From: Nocardia otitidiscaviarum NBRC 14405
Lineage (GTDB): Bacteria > Actinomycetota > Actinomycetes > Mycobacteriales > Mycobacteriaceae
DNA length: 64,000 nt
NCBI RefSeq assembly: GCF_000308635.1
Contig: NZ_BAGD01000019.1
Coordinates: 124,001-188,000, forward strand
Direction of reading: 5' to 3'
Shown: positions 1-9,376 of the stretch, piece after piece
How the letters are laid out: every line of letters starts with the position of its first letter
How positions within the stretch are numbered: the stretch's first letter is position 1
Notes under the pieces: model-generated
Told to the model about the DNA's origin: nothing
The model's input: the letters and a program-made list of their open reading frames with translations, nothing else
The model's database searches: none
Position numbers and translations under genes: made by a program

Positions 1-132
1 ACCTACCGAACCTTTCGTTTGGGTCATCCGGAGCGCGCACTATCAGTCCATTCTGATCCAGGCTCGAGGCAGCTCGGCGAGCACCCCGGCGAACAAGACC
101 GTCACTGTGACGTTTCGGCTCCGGGCCCAGGG

Positions 133-1170
133 TTAGGGCTTTGTCTGCTCCATCAGGCTCACAATTCGCTCCAGATCGTCGATGGATCCGAACTCGACGA
201 CGATCTTGCCCTTGCGCTTGCCCAGTGCCACGGTGACCCGGGTGTCGAAGGACTCCGACAGCCGCTCCGCCACATCCTGGAGACCCGGCATCTGGATGGG
301 CTTACGCTTCGGCGCCGGGGGAGTGACGGCGGTATCCGGATTCCGGTTGGCGAGGGTGACCGCTTCCTCGGTGGCCCGGACCGAGAGCCCTTCGGCGACG
401 ATCCGCGCCGCGAGCGCCTCCTGTGCTTCGGCTCCCGCCTCCAGGGACAGCAGGGCGCGGGCATGTCCGGCGGAAAGCACGCCGGCCGCGACCCGGCGCT
501 GCACCGGGATGGGGAGCTTGAGTAGGCGGATCATATTGGTCACCACCGGACGGGAGCGGCCCAGTCGCGCGGCCAATTCCTCGTGGGTGACGCCGAACTC
601 CTCCAGCAGCTGCTGATAGGCCGCCGCCTCCTCGAGCGGATTCAGCTGTACACGATGGATGTTCTCCAACAGCGCATCGCGCAGCAGCGAGCCGTCGGCG
701 GTCTCGCGCACAATCGCCGGAATGGCGGTGAGCCCGGCCTCCTGGCTGGCCCGCCACCGCCGCTCGCCCATGATGAGCTGATAGCGGGGCGTCGGCGACT
801 CCGCCAACTGGCGCACCACGATCGGCTGCATGAGGCCGAACTCCTTGATGGAGTGCACCAGTTCGGCCAGCGCCTCTTCCTCGAAGACGGTGCGCGGCTG
901 CTTCGGATTGGGCTCGATCAGTTCCGGCGGGATCTCCCGGTACACCGCGCCCGCATCCGCGCCCGGCTCCGCGCCCGCATCCACCGCGGCCTCGCCGTCG
1001 GCCGGATCGGGTACGCGATGCAGGTATGCCGTAGCGGGTTGCGGCCCAATGGGGTCCAGGCCGATGACGACATTGGCGGCGGCACTGCCGAGGCCCTGGG
1101 TCGCCGCGGGCCCGGTCGGGATCAGCGCGGCGAGACCGCGTCCCAGTCCACCTTTCTTCGCCTGACTCAT
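133..1170 (-). CDS. parB: ParB chromosome-partitioning protein
   Basis: CTP-dependent DNA clamp that loads at parS sites next to the origin, spreads along the DNA and works with ParA to segregate new origins. The 345-residue product has a short basic N-terminus ([14 protein letters not shown], the ParA-stimulating peptide), the ParB/Srx core with the GERRWRAS motif (CTP/parS clamp), a helix-turn-helix ([13 protein letters not shown]) and a C-terminal dimerisation region. I chose the ATG at 1170 because AAAGGGG lies about 10 bases upstream and the family begins with this basic segment; an ATG seven codons earlier (1191) would overlap parA. It follows parA after 4 bases and is probably co-transcribed. 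A linker rich in Pro, Ala and Asp (about residues 30-85) is longer than in Bacillus homologues. Confidence 0.97.
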   Translation of the reverse strand: MSQAKKGGLGRGLAALIPTGPAATQGLGSAAANVVIGLDPIGPQPATAYLHRVPDPADGEAAVDAGAEPGADAGAVYREIPPELIEPNPKQPRTVFEEEALAELVHSIKEFGLMQPIVVRQLAESPTPRYQLIMGERRWRASQEAGLTAIPAIVRETADGSLLRDALLENIHRVQLNPLEEAAAYQQLLEEFGVTHEELAARLGRSRPVVTNMIRLLKLPIPVQRRVAAGVLSAGHARALLSLEAGAEAQEALAARIVAEGLSVRATEEAVTLANRNPDTAVTPPAPKRKPIQMPGLQDVAERLSESFDTRVTVALGKRKGKIVVEFGSIDDLERIVSLMEQTKP

Positions 1171-1174
1171 CGGC

Positions 1175-2194
1175 CTATCGACCCCTTTCATCCGTGTGTG
1201 ATTCTCCCGCCGCGGCCGGGGTGGCCCGAGCCGCGATCTCGCGCCCGGCGTCGAGGTAGCTCATCGCTCCTCGTGAACCGGGATCGTAGTTGAGCACCGT
1301 CATGCCGTAGCCGGGCGCTTCGGACACCTTGACGCTGCGCGGGATGACCGACTTCAGCACCGCGTCGCCGAAGTGGCCGCGCACCTCCTCGGCCACCTGG
1401 TCGGCCAGTTTGGTGCGGCCGTCGTACATGGTGAGCACGACGGTGGAGACATGCAGGGCGGGGTTGAGATGCGATTGGATCAGGCTGATATTGCGGAGCA
1501 GCTGACCCACACCCTCCAGGGCGTAGTACTCGCACTGGATGGGGATCAGCACCTCCTTGGCGGCCACCATCGCATTGACCGTGAGCAGACCGAGCGAGGG
1601 CGGGCAGTCGATCATCACGTAGTCGATGTCGTACCCGGCGAGATTGGCGTCCTGGATGGCGGTCTTCAGGCGGCTCTCGCGCGCCACCATGGAGACGAGT
1701 TCGATCTCCGCACCGGCGAGGTCGATGGTCGCCGGAATGCACAGCAGCCGCTCATTGTGCGGGCTCTGTTGAATCGCATCCCGCACCGACACCTCGCCGA
1801 TGAGTAGCTCGTAGCTCGACGGCACGCCGGAGTGGTGTTCGACGCCGAGTGCGGTGCTGGCATTGCCCTGCGGATCGAGGTCGATCACCAGCACCCGCAT
1901 CCCCTGCAGGGCGAGGGCGGCGGCGAGGTTGACCGCCGTGGTGGTCTTGCCGACACCACCCTTCTGATTGGCGATGGTGATGACGCGCTGTTCCTTGGGG
2001 CGCGGAATGCTGGCCGTGCCCGGATGCAGGATCTGGCTGGCGCGGTGCGCTTCCGCCGCTATCGGGGTTTCGGCGGGGGAGATGTTCCCGAAGGCAGTGC
2101 GGCCGAACTCTTCAGCGCCGGTGCCCCCACTCTCCAGCAATCCGGGGACCCGCGACGTTGTTTCCCGTGAAACATTCGCCGGACCGTTCGACAT
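1175..2194 (-). CDS. parA: ParA/Soj chromosome-partitioning ATPase
   Basis: Deviant-Walker P-loop ATPase that binds the nucleoid and moves ParB-parS complexes apart. The 339-residue protein has an extra N-terminal segment of about 70 residues, then the deviant Walker A (KGGVGKTT), the DLDPQGN motif and the MIDCPPSLG Walker B region. The ATG at 2194 is preceded by AGGAG at about 6 bases. A parS site (2159-2174) lies inside the coding sequence near the start and specifies the residues VSRET, so the partition operon carries its own ParB-binding site in its first codons. ParB bound there may affect transcription of parAB (inference). Confidence 0.97.
   Translation of the reverse strand: MSNGPANVSRETTSRVPGLLESGGTGAEEFGRTAFGNISPAETPIAAEAHRASQILHPGTASIPRPKEQRVITIANQKGGVGKTTTAVNLAAALALQGMRVLVIDLDPQGNASTALGVEHHSGVPSSYELLIGEVSVRDAIQQSPHNERLLCIPATIDLAGAEIELVSMVARESRLKTAIQDANLAGYDIDYVMIDCPPSLGLLTVNAMVAAKEVLIPIQCEYYALEGVGQLLRNISLIQSHLNPALHVSTVVLTMYDGRTKLADQVAEEVRGHFGDAVLKSVIPRSVKVSEAPGYGMTVLNYDPGSRGAMSYLDAGREIAARATPAAAGESHTDERGR
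2159..2174. promoter_or_regulatory. parS site 1 (ParB-binding)
   Basis: TGTTTCCCGTGAAACA has one mismatch to the universal parS consensus TGTTTCACGTGAAACA. It lies within the first codons of parA. Confidence 0.9.
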
Positions 2195-2575
2195 ACAGGC
2201 TCCTAACCCCGAGAACTTCAAGACACGTGGTCGAGCTGAATTGCGCACCCATGCCACCGCAGCCACGCTCGTGGGCGAGTGGGCGGTGTCGCCACTTGCC
2301 TACGATCACGCGACGCTGCGTACTCACCGAGAGGATGCGAGGTGCGAGATCGATACCCATTCCGAAGCCACTTCCGAGCCGGGTGCCGGGCATCGCGGGT
2401 CTGCGCTCGCTCGACGCTCCTAGCTTGCCAGCACCGAACACAATACGGAAGCTGAACGGCACTGATCACTCAATGACACGCACTCGCATCGCCGAAGTTC
2501 GGGTTTCGCGCACACTTTTCGCGATGTTTCACATGAAACATGCTCCGCGCACTCGGCTTCGGGAGGCCGATCCGG
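2195..2575. other. intergenic region upstream of parA
   Basis: These 381 bases separate parA from the next minus-strand gene. They should hold the parAB promoter. The only clear element is a parS site (2525-2540). No reading frame here has a ribosome-binding site or recognisable product. Confidence 0.5.
2525..2540. promoter_or_regulatory. parS site 2
   Basis: TGTTTCACATGAAACA has one mismatch to the parS consensus (central ACGT changed to ACAT) and sits in the parA upstream region. Confidence 0.88.
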
Positions 2576-3019
2576 TCAGTCCGAGTCGGGAGCGATCAGC
2601 TCGGCATCGGTCGATGTTTCCCGTGAAACAAGGTCGTGGGTGTAGACGGAGATCGCGATGCGGGCATCGATGGCGGCGAGTCGAGCGAGTGTCGCGGGGG
2701 ACAGCACGGGCTGCCCGACGTGTCCGTCCACGGCGGCATCGAATCCGAGATCGAAGACTCGATCCTCGGCCTCGTTCCAGCGCGCCCGTGCCGCCGGGGG
2801 CAGGTGCTCGATGGCCGCGCAGCACGCCGCCGCGACCGCGTCCGGATCGTCCATCGTGTCGAGGTACGCCTCGAACGAGAGCATCCAGCGCCCCGGCTCG
2901 ATCTCCCCGCAGTAGAGGAGCGAGACATCGCGCCCGAGAGCTTCCAGCGCCGCACCCAGACTCGTCAGGTCCGCGCTGTCGCGAACCTCCACATCCACAT
3001 TCAGAAATCGAACCGACAT
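2576..3019 (-). CDS. hypothetical protein between parA and rsmG, carrying an internal parS
   Basis: A 147-residue soluble protein of unknown function. The ATG at 3019 has GGAGGTG 6 bases upstream, and coding quality is good throughout. It starts MSVRFLNVDVEV, has a mixed alpha/beta pattern with many acidic residues, and has no signal peptide or membrane segment. The parS site at 2615-2630 lies in its C-terminal part and encodes VSRET, the same peptide as in ParA. Its position in the partition/rsmG block is probably passenger-like. I recognise no domain. A role in partition cannot be excluded but nothing in the sequence shows it. Confidence 0.7.
   Translation of the reverse strand: MSVRFLNVDVEVRDSADLTSLGAALEALGRDVSLLYCGEIEPGRWMLSFEAYLDTMDDPDAVAAACCAAIEHLPPAARARWNEAEDRVFDLGFDAAVDGHVGQPVLSPATLARLAAIDARIAISVYTHDLVSRETSTDAELIAPDSD
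2615..2630. promoter_or_regulatory. parS site 3
   Basis: TGTTTCCCGTGAAACA, identical to site 1, lies inside the hypothetical gene 75 bases downstream of site 2. Confidence 0.9.
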
Positions 3020-3038
3020 CTCGACACCTCCGCCCGAC

Positions 3039-3740
3039 TCAACGCCCGCGCCGCTGCTGCCGACGCTCGGCGCGGGGGAGCCGCTCGGCACTGATGACGA
3101 CCGTCGGCGTGGACAGCACGCCCACCCCGCATTCCAGCACCTGCGCCCGCCCGGCCCCGGCGCGGGTCAGCTCGTCGCGATCGCGCGCCAACTCCTCCGC
3201 CGCACTGGCTCCCTTGAGCGCGAGCATCCGGCCGTGCTCGTGCACCAGCGGCATGGACCAGCCCGCCAGCTTCGCCAGTGGGGCGACCGCACGGGAGGTG
3301 ACCACATCCGCACCTCCGGCTTCCTTCTTCACACCGGACTGTTCGGCCCGCCCGCGCACCACGGTGACCTCCAGTCCGGCCGACTCGATGAACTCGGCGA
3401 GGAACACGGTCCGCCGCAGCAACGGCTCCACCAGAGTGATGCGGAGGTCCGGGCGCGCGATGGCGAGCGGGATGCCGGGCAGCCCCGCGCCGCTGCCGAC
3501 ATCGACGACGGTCGAGCCCGCAGCGATGAGCTCGCCCACCACCGCGCAGTTGAGGATGTGCCGATCCCACAGCCGCGGCACCTCGCGGGGTCCGATGAGC
3601 CCGCGCTCCACGCCCGCACTCGCGAGCGCCCGGCAGTACTTCTCGGCCAGCGCGAGTCGATCACCGAAGACCGCCGCCGCCTCAGCGGGTGGCGCGAGAT
3701 CGGGAGCGGTCACATCGGCATCCGGTTCCACGTGAAACAT
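3039..3740 (-). CDS. rsmG: 16S rRNA (guanine(527)-N7)-methyltransferase RsmG (GidB)
   Basis: SAM-dependent methylase of G527 in 16S rRNA; loss of this enzyme gives low-level streptomycin resistance in related bacteria. The 233 residues include the family N-terminal helices, WDRHILNC, the SAM-binding glycine motif [16 protein letters not shown], and VTSRAVAPL. The protein begins MFHVEP because its first codons are a parS-like sequence (3724-3739). GGAAGG directly abuts the ATG at 3740. The in-frame GTG at codon 4 (3731) has better spacing and may be the true start; both start codons lie inside the parS site. Confidence 0.96.
   Translation of the reverse strand: MFHVEPDADVTAPDLAPPAEAAAVFGDRLALAEKYCRALASAGVERGLIGPREVPRLWDRHILNCAVVGELIAAGSTVVDVGSGAGLPGIPLAIARPDLRITLVEPLLRRTVFLAEFIESAGLEVTVVRGRAEQSGVKKEAGGADVVTSRAVAPLAKLAGWSMPLVHEHGRMLALKGASAAEELARDRDELTRAGAGRAQVLECGVGVLSTPTVVISAERLPRAERRQQRRGR
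3724..3739. promoter_or_regulatory. parS-like site 4 overlapping the rsmG start
   Basis: GGTTCCACGTGAAACA has two mismatches to the parS consensus, with the central CACGTGAAAC intact. It contains the candidate start codons of rsmG. Confidence 0.8.
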
Positions 3741-3805
3741 CCTTCCGAAGAAGTGGAATCAAACTTCCCCGCAGTGAAGCGGCGGGGCGGGGGACTAGAG
3801 ATAAG

Positions 3806-3842
3806 CGTAGGGCCCCCGGTTCTCGGAACCAGGGGCCCTACG
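3806..3842 (-). terminator. hairpin terminator after jag
   Basis: An 11-bp GC-rich inverted repeat (CGTAGGGCCCC / GGGGCCCTACG), extended by an inner GGTT/AACC, lies 18 bases beyond the jag stop. On the minus strand it is followed by a weakly T-rich stretch, so it probably ends the rpmH-to-jag transcript before rsmG. Confidence 0.75.
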
Positions 3843-3860
3843 GGTTTCGCGGCTTCCGTG

Positions 3861-4403
3861 TCAGCCCGGGAGGACGACCACGCGGCGGTTCGGTTCCACG
3901 CCTTCGCTCTCGCTGACGACACCGTCGACGGCCGCCACGGCATCGTGCACGATCTTGCGCTCGAACGGGGTCATGGGAGCGAGGGATTCACGTTCCCCGG
4001 TCTCCGCCACCCGACGGGCCGCCTCGGTGCCCAGCGCGCTGAGCTCCGAGCGGCGCTTCGCCCGCCAACCCGCCACATCGAGCATGAGGCGGCTGCGCAC
4101 ACCGGTCGTCTGCTGCACGGCCAGCCGGGTCAGCTCCTGAAGGGCATCGAGCACCTCACCGCGCCGACCGACGAGCTTGGTCAGATCCTTGCCGCCGTCG
4201 ATGCTCACCACCGCGCGGTCACCCTCGACATCGAGATCGATATCGCCGTCGAAGTCGAGGACGTCCAGTAACTGCTCGAGGTAGTCGCCCGCGATCTCGC
4301 CCTCTTCGATGAGCGCTTCCTCGGCGTCGTTCACGACATCGGCCTCGGTGTCCGCGGCAGCAGCCGTCACAGTGGAATCCCCTCCGTCGGTCTCAACAGT
4401 CAT
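3861..4403 (-). CDS. jag: Jag/KhpB (EloR) RNA-binding protein, KH and R3H domains
   Basis: Cytoplasmic RNA-binding protein of the Jag/KhpB family, linked in other bacteria to cell elongation and sRNA binding. The 180 residues comprise an acidic N-terminus rich in Asp/Glu, a KH-like domain (GKDLTKLVGRRGEVLDALQ) and a C-terminal R3H domain (RRVAETGERESLAPMTPFERKIVHDAV). AAGGAAA lies just upstream of the ATG at 4403, which I prefer to the ATG seven codons earlier. It is 59 bases downstream of yidC, the normal arrangement in the rpmH-rnpA-yidD-yidC-jag operon. Confidence 0.95.
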   Translation of the reverse strand: MTVETDGGDSTVTAAAADTEADVVNDAEEALIEEGEIAGDYLEQLLDVLDFDGDIDLDVEGDRAVVSIDGGKDLTKLVGRRGEVLDALQELTRLAVQQTTGVRSRLMLDVAGWRAKRRSELSALGTEAARRVAETGERESLAPMTPFERKIVHDAVAAVDGVVSESEGVEPNRRVVVLPG

Positions 4404-4462
4404 TGTCGTTTCCTTAATCTGCAATTGTCCGGCGCAGCCTCACGCCGATGAAAGCTGGTGAC

Positions 4463-5551
4463 TCAGCGCCGCTTCTTCTGATTGGCGCGACCGCGATTGC
4501 CGGAACGCTTCTTGCCGCCGCCGCTCGACTTGGCGGCAGGCTTGGCGGTCGGCTTGGCGCCGTTCTGTGCCGCGGGGGGAGTGGTGTCGGCGGACTCGTC
4601 GGAGTCGGCGTCCGCATCGGAAACGGCGGCAGACTTCTTGCGGGTGTCGACCGGCTTCGCACCCGGCTTCGGAGCATTCGCGGCCCGACGCTCGATGGCG
4701 GCGGCCTTCTTCGCCTCTTCTTCCTTCTCCATATGACCGAAGACGAGGTGCTGCTGCACGTAGGTCCAGATGTTGTTGGACACCCAGTAGACCAGGATGG
4801 CGACGGGCAGGAACGGACCGCCGACGAGCACACCGAGCGGGAACACGTACAGCGCCAGCTTGTTCATCAGCGCGGCCTGCGGGTTGGCGAGCGCCTCCGG
4901 GCTCTGCCGGGCCACCGAGGCGCGGGCGTTGAAGTGGGTGGCGACACCGGCGATGATCATCAGCGGAATCGAGACGGCCGCGATGGCGATGCGGGAGGGC
5001 TCCGGGCCGGAGGCGGTGAAGGCCGCCATCATGCTGTCCGGCATGGTGATCATGGCCGACAGCGGCGCTCCGAAAATGCGTGCGCCGAGGAAGGACTGGA
5101 CGTCGGCCGCGCTGAAGATGTAGTTGGCGGTGTTGGCGTTCTCCTCCACCGACAGGCCCAGCTGACCGAACCCGTGGCCGGTTCGGTTGAACGACCGCAG
5201 CACATGGAACAGGCCGAGGAACACCGGCACCTGCAACAGCACCGGCAGGCAACCCATGAGCGGGTTGAAGCCGTGGTCCTTCTGCAGCTTCTGCATCTCG
5301 AGCGCCATCTTCTGGCGATCGTTCTTGTACTTGGCTTGCAGCGCTTTGATCTGCGGCTGCAACTCCTGCATCTGCTTGGTGGTGCGCACCTGCTTCACGA
5401 AGGGCTTGTACAGCACCAAGCGCAGCGTGAAGACGAGGAAGACCACGGCCAGGGTCCAGGACCATCCGCTGTCGTAGCCCAGCACGAAGCCGAAGGCGCG
5501 GTGCCAGAACCACAGAATGGCCGACACCGGGTAGTAGATGAAGTCGAGCAC
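4463..5551 (-). CDS. yidC: membrane protein insertase YidC (Oxa1 family)
   Basis: Inserts and folds inner-membrane proteins with or without SecYEG. The product (about 362 residues) has the actinobacterial YidC layout: a first membrane segment ([16 protein letters not shown]), the conserved helix [19 protein letters not shown], the cytoplasmic hairpin [17 protein letters not shown], four further hydrophobic segments, and a Lys/Ala/Pro-rich basic tail ending in KKRR that resembles the ribosome-binding tail. The GTG at 5551 has GGGAG 12 bases upstream. An in-frame GTG at 5563 would overlap the yidD stop by 8 bases. Confidence 0.95.
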   Translation of the reverse strand: MLDFIYYPVSAILWFWHRAFGFVLGYDSGWSWTLAVVFLVFTLRLVLYKPFVKQVRTTKQMQELQPQIKALQAKYKNDRQKMALEMQKLQKDHGFNPLMGCLPVLLQVPVFLGLFHVLRSFNRTGHGFGQLGLSVEENANTANYIFSAADVQSFLGARIFGAPLSAMITMPDSMMAAFTASGPEPSRIAIAAVSIPLMIIAGVATHFNARASVARQSPEALANPQAALMNKLALYVFPLGVLVGGPFLPVAILVYWVSNNIWTYVQQHLVFGHMEKEEEAKKAAAIERRAANAPKPGAKPVDTRKKSAAVSDADADSDESADTTPPAAQNGAKPTAKPAAKSSGGGKKRSGNRGRANQKKRR

Positions 5552-5555
5552 GGCT

Positions 5556-5891
5556 CTATGCACTCCCGTCGTTCGTATCGCCGGTCACCGCGGGGGGTGA
5601 CCCTTTACAAGTCGATGCCTCGTCCGGAGCAGACGTGCGGGCGTCCTTCCGTTCCGGTACGGGGTCCCACCCACCAGGGTGCCAGGGCGCACATTTGGCC
5701 AGCCGCACGGCTGTCAGTCCGAGTCCCACGACGAGACCTCGGGTGCGCAGCGCCGTCACCGCGTACTCGCTACAGGTGGGGGTGAACCGGCACACCGGCA
5801 TGCGAGTGGGGGAGATGTAGGTCCGATACAGCTCGATGAGAAAGATCAAAGCCCGGGCCGGGAATCGCGCGACCGCGCGCAGCACGGTCAT
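5556..5891 (-). CDS. yidD: membrane protein insertion efficiency factor YidD
   Basis: Small amphipathic accessory factor that helps YidC insert membrane proteins. The 111 residues contain the family core: [20 protein letters not shown], then TCSEYAV and a [13 protein letters not shown] motif, with conserved Cys residues. A C-terminal tail of about 30 polar residues is not part of the usual domain. It overlaps rnpA by 4 bases (ATGA) and abuts yidC, so the three are translationally coupled. Confidence 0.95.
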   Translation of the reverse strand: MTVLRAVARFPARALIFLIELYRTYISPTRMPVCRFTPTCSEYAVTALRTRGLVVGLGLTAVRLAKCAPWHPGGWDPVPERKDARTSAPDEASTCKGSPPAVTGDTNDGSA

Positions 5892-6274
5892 GACTCGCTG
5901 CCGGTGAGAACGCCGAGTTTGCGGAGACCAGCGCGTAGCTGCCGTCGCAATTCGTCGGACGCGGTGTCCGCGGCGCCGGGCAGGGCGCGCAACACCACAT
6001 CCGCGCCCTCGGGCAGATCGGCGGCCACGCTTGCGCAGATATGACGCAGGCGGCGGGCCACCCGGTGGCGTACCACCGCGTTTCCCACCGCCTTGCTGAC
6101 GATCAATCCGAATCGCGGCCCGCCCACCCGAATACTCGGGTGGTCACGGTTCGCCTCCTGCCCGTCGGCTAGTAGTACATGCACGACAAGATCCCGCCTC
6201 CCGATCCGTCGGCCTTGGCGCACCGTCCGGGCGAAGTCGGTACGCCGGTGCAGCCGATAGGGCTCAGGCAGCAC
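5888..6274 (-). CDS. rnpA: ribonuclease P protein component
   Basis: Protein subunit of RNase P, which removes the 5' leader from tRNA precursors. The 128-residue basic protein starts with GTG and shows the family pattern LPEPYRLHRRTDFARTVRQG, then RFGLIVSKAVGNAVVRHRV and RRLRH. The canonical RNR motif reads RHR here, a common actinobacterial form. It is preceded by rpmH, as in most bacterial origins. Confidence 0.96.
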   Translation of the reverse strand: MLPEPYRLHRRTDFARTVRQGRRIGRRDLVVHVLLADGQEANRDHPSIRVGGPRFGLIVSKAVGNAVVRHRVARRLRHICASVAADLPEGADVVLRALPGAADTASDELRRQLRAGLRKLGVLTGSES

Positions 6275-6369
6275 CTGAGCATCCGAGCGGGGAGGAGTGA
6301 GCGGGAGTCCGGAGGAACGATCCGTACGGCGAGCCGGTCATGCGACGCCGAGTCCGGGTAGGACCGGAA

Positions 6370-6513
6370 TCAGGCCGTGAGCCGCGCGCGGCCCTTGGCA
6401 CGACGCGCGGAAACGATGGCGCGGCCCGCACGGGTCCGCATCCGGAGGCGGAACCCGTGGACCCGCGCCCGACGACGGTTGTTCGGCTGGAACGTCCGCT
6501 TGCCCTTGGCCAC
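6370..6513 (-). CDS. rpmH: 50S ribosomal protein L34
   Basis: Smallest large-subunit ribosomal protein, 47 residues, strongly basic: [20 protein letters not shown], then [20 protein letters not shown]. The GTG at 6513 has GAGGAG about 9 bases upstream. It heads the leftward operon on the far side of the dnaA promoter region. Confidence 0.98.
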   Translation of the reverse strand: MAKGKRTFQPNNRRRARVHGFRLRMRTRAGRAIVSARRAKGRARLTA

Positions 6514-7061
6514 GGTCAACACTCCTCTAGGTGGTGGGCGCCTGGTGACGCCCGAAGCTTGTCGGTGAAACGTGTCGCGAGAGACTCGCGCGCAATACCC
6601 TGGCGGCACGGGCAGCAGACAGCCGCCACCGCACCATAGGGTGACTGTACGAGGGTACTGACCCAGTGATCGGGGGTCAAACTCGGGGTTACGTGATGGC
6701 TGTCGCCGTGTTCCGCGTAGGGCCGCCGACCGACGACATGCCGATTATCGCCGCCTCTGCTGGGGGTTCGTGTCGAGCGGGGGTCGTCGTGTACGGTCCT
6801 TGGCACCGGCTTTCCTGCGAGTCGCCCGACAGTTGCTGATCGGTTGCTGAAGAACCGCAGGTCCACGCCTGATTTGGGGGCTCACCCGCGGCGACACGCG
6901 TATCCCCAGGTTGTCCACATCTGTGGATAATTGTGTGGAAAGACCCCTGGAGTGGCATATTCGTAGGGCCGACGCGTCCTCGCTGTGTCCGGAATGTGGG
7001 AGTTCCGAGCAGTGCCCGACCGTCTGCTCCATTCGACCTACTCCGGGGAGGACGACCGTAA
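6514..7061. promoter_or_regulatory. rpmH-dnaA intergenic region with DnaA boxes
   Basis: This 548-base divergent spacer must hold the rpmH and dnaA promoters. Three DnaA-box-like 9-mers are tightly grouped: TTGTCCACA at 6911-6919 (perfect actinobacterial box), TGTGGATAA at 6922-6930 (perfect box on the other strand) and TGTGGAAAG at 6934-6942 (weaker). They lie 120-150 bases before the dnaA start and probably mediate DnaA autoregulation or form the smaller half of a bipartite origin. The remainder shows no coding signal. Confidence 0.8.
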
Positions 7062-8918
7062 GTGGACGCCGAGCAGAACGAGTTGACCGCCGTGTGGCCC
7101 GAGGTCGTGGCCGAACTCACCACCGGTTCCTCCGATGGTGATATCCAGCCCGTGTCCAAGGCGCTCAAGGCCTGGCTGGGGCTCATTACGCCGATCACCT
7201 TCGCGCAGGGGTTCGCCCTGCTCTCGGTATCCGGTCCGCTCGCTCAGCAGGTGGTGGAACGCGATCTGCGCGAACCCATCCTGCGCTCGCTCGCCCGTCG
7301 GCTCGGCCCCCAGGTCGAGGGTCTCGGCGTGCGGATAGCCGCACCGCAGCACCCGCCCGCCGACCGCGCCCCGAACCCCCGCCACGCCCGGATGACCTCT
7401 CGCCCGGAGCGTCCGCGCGAGCCCCGACCGGCTCCGCCGCAGTACGCTCCGGTGCCCGAACCGCCACCCACCGAGCATCCGATGCCGCGCTACCAGAGCG
7501 CTCCGGACTATCCCGAACCCTCGCGCTACGGGGAGCCCTCGGACTATCAATCCCGAGAAAACTATCCACCTGTGGATTACGGTCAGGGTCCGCTCGATCC
7601 GATGGCCGAAGAATTGCCGGAGCCCATGCCGGAGCGCATGCCGGAGGCCATGTCCCAGCCGATGACGCCGCCCGCGGCTCCGGCGCCGCGCCGTCGGGAG
7701 AGCACGCACCGCACCCCGCCCATGCCGCCCGGACAGGAATCGCTGTTCCCCACCGAACCGGAGCCGGAGCCCGAATCCATGCCCGCGGCGCGGCGTCCGG
7801 TGGACGACGAGGAGCCGGTGGTCAACGTCCGCAACTCGTGGCCCACCTACTTCAACAAGCCGCCCGAGCGCGACACCCCCGCCCCGTCCTCGGCCAGCCT
7901 GAACGCCAAGTACACCTTCGAGACCTTCGTCATCGGCGCCTCCAACCGTTTCGCGCACGCCGCCGCGGTGGCCATCGCGGAGGCTCCGGCCCGCGCCTAC
8001 AATCCGCTGTTCGTTTGGGGCGCTTCAGGTTTGGGCAAGACCCACCTGCTGCACGCGGCCGGCCACTACGCCCAGCGGCTGTTCCCGGGCATGCGGGTGA
8101 AGTACGTGTCCACCGAGGAGTTCACCAACGACTTCATCAACTCGCTGCGTGACGACCGCAAGGTGGCCTTCAAACGGCGCTACCGGGAAACCGACATCCT
8201 GCTCGTCGACGACATCCAGTTCATCGAGGGCAAGGAAGGTATCCAGGAGGAGTTCTTCCACACCTTCAACACGCTGCACAACGCCAACAAGCAGATCGTG
8301 GTGTCCTCGGACCGGCCGCCCAAGCAGCTGGCCACGCTGGAGGAGCGGCTGCGTACCCGGTTCGAATGGGGCCTCATCACCGATGTGCAGCCGCCGGAGC
8401 TGGAGACCCGGATCGCCATCCTGCGCAAGAAGGCCCGGATGGACCGTCTCGATGTGCCGCACGACGTGCTCGAACTCATCGCCAGCCGGGTGGAGCGCAA
8501 TATCCGCGAGTTGGAGGGCGCGCTCATCCGGGTCACCGCGTTCGCCTCGCTGAACGGGCAGCCGCTGGATCTGTCGCTGGCCGAGGTGGTGCTGCGCGAC
8601 CTCATGCCCGACACCGCCACGCTGGAGATCACGGCGGCCACGATCATGGCCGTGACCGCGGAGTACTTCAACACCACGCTGGAGGAACTGACCGGCCCGG
8701 GCAAGGCGCGGCCGCTCGCGCAGGCGCGGCAGATCGCCATGTACCTGTGCCGCGAACTCACCGATCTATCCCTGCCCAAGATCGGTCAGGCGTTCGGCCG
8801 CGACCACACCACGGTCATGTACGCCGAGAAGAAGGTGCGCAAGGAGATGACCGAACGCCGCCGGGTGTACGACCAGGTGCAAGAACTCACAGCCCGAATC
8901 AAGCAGCGCTCCCGCTGA
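7062..8918 (+). CDS. dnaA: chromosomal replication initiator DnaA
   Basis: AAA+ initiator that binds DnaA boxes, oligomerises and melts the origin. The 618 residues include domain I (about 1-90), a long disordered Pro/Glu-rich domain II (about 90-270; longer than in Enterobacteria but usual for actinobacteria), the AAA+ core with Walker [12 protein letters not shown] (near residue 320) and Walker [12 protein letters not shown] (near 382), and the domain IV DNA-binding signature [14 protein letters not shown] (near 579). It starts with GTG at 7062 after GGGGAGGAC. A divergent box pair (TATCCACC / TGTGGATT) lies inside domain II near 7563-7579. Confidence 0.99.
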   Translation: MDAEQNELTAVWPEVVAELTTGSSDGDIQPVSKALKAWLGLITPITFAQGFALLSVSGPLAQQVVERDLREPILRSLARRLGPQVEGLGVRIAAPQHPPADRAPNPRHARMTSRPERPREPRPAPPQYAPVPEPPPTEHPMPRYQSAPDYPEPSRYGEPSDYQSRENYPPVDYGQGPLDPMAEELPEPMPERMPEAMSQPMTPPAAPAPRRRESTHRTPPMPPGQESLFPTEPEPEPESMPAARRPVDDEEPVVNVRNSWPTYFNKPPERDTPAPSSASLNAKYTFETFVIGASNRFAHAAAVAIAEAPARAYNPLFVWGASGLGKTHLLHAAGHYAQRLFPGMRVKYVSTEEFTNDFINSLRDDRKVAFKRRYRETDILLVDDIQFIEGKEGIQEEFFHTFNTLHNANKQIVVSSDRPPKQLATLEERLRTRFEWGLITDVQPPELETRIAILRKKARMDRLDVPHDVLELIASRVERNIRELEGALIRVTAFASLNGQPLDLSLAEVVLRDLMPDTATLEITAATIMAVTAEYFNTTLEELTGPGKARPLAQARQIAMYLCRELTDLSLPKIGQAFGRDHTTVMYAEKKVRKEMTERRRVYDQVQELTARIKQRSR

Positions 8919-8933
8919 TCCACAGCTAACAGG

Positions 8934-8968
8934 CCCCCACGTCATTTGACGTGGGGGTCTTCTGTTTT
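8934..8968 (+). terminator. dnaA intrinsic terminator
   Basis: A perfect 11-bp stem (CCCCCACGTCA / TGACGTGGGGG) with a 2-base loop is followed by TCTTCTGTTTT, 15 bases after the dnaA stop. Confidence 0.9.
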
Positions 8969-8974
8969 CGGGGT

Positions 8975-9322
8975 TGTGGATTCCTCGAGGAGTCCTCGAG
9001 GAAAGCATGTGGATTCCTCGAGGAATCCCACTGTTGTCCACGGGTTTGCCCCCAGGGCTCTACTCACAGCGGTGCACAGGCAGTAGTGCACAGTTCCCAC
9101 AGGCCGATTCATCCACGGGGCCTGACCTGCCAGGACACGAGTTGTGCCCTGTGGATTCCTCGAGGACTCCCTGTCAGGTCCTCGAGGAATCCTCGAGTTG
9201 TCCCCGGATTCGCTCAGATGTGGGCAGAGTGGGGTGGAATCGTGGAACAACTCGAGGACGACTCGAGGATGGATGTTGGACAACTTCGGGCGGTCCACAG
9301 ACGCTCCCCGTTCATCCTCGAG
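8975..9322. repeat. array of nine CTCGAG-centred palindromes in oriC
   Basis: CTCGAG occurs at 8984, 8995, 9017, 9159, 9181, 9192, 9251, 9262 and 9317. The first five sites share TCCTCGAGGA, and the third expands to an 18-bp perfect palindrome, GGATTCCTCGAGGAATCC (9011-9028). TGTGGATTCCTCGAGGA recurs exactly three times (8975-8991, 9008-9024, 9150-9166), joining a DnaA-box half (TGTGGA) to the palindrome. Spacings are 11 and 22, then 22 and 11 (mirror image), then 11 and 55. About one CTCGAG per 4 kb is expected by chance. Confidence 0.95.
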
Positions 9323-9376
9323 ACACCCCACGGACATCCCCACGCCGCCACCCGCTCTCAGCTGCGGAAACGAGCG

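Noticed and set aside
1..132. Possible gene start at the left window edge
   Set aside because: No frame shows start signals or family resemblance; it is probably intergenic DNA after parB.
8975..9322. CRISPR array as an explanation for the regular oriC repeats
   Set aside because: Units are short palindromes 11 or 22 bases apart with no unique 30-40-base spacers, and no cas genes are present.
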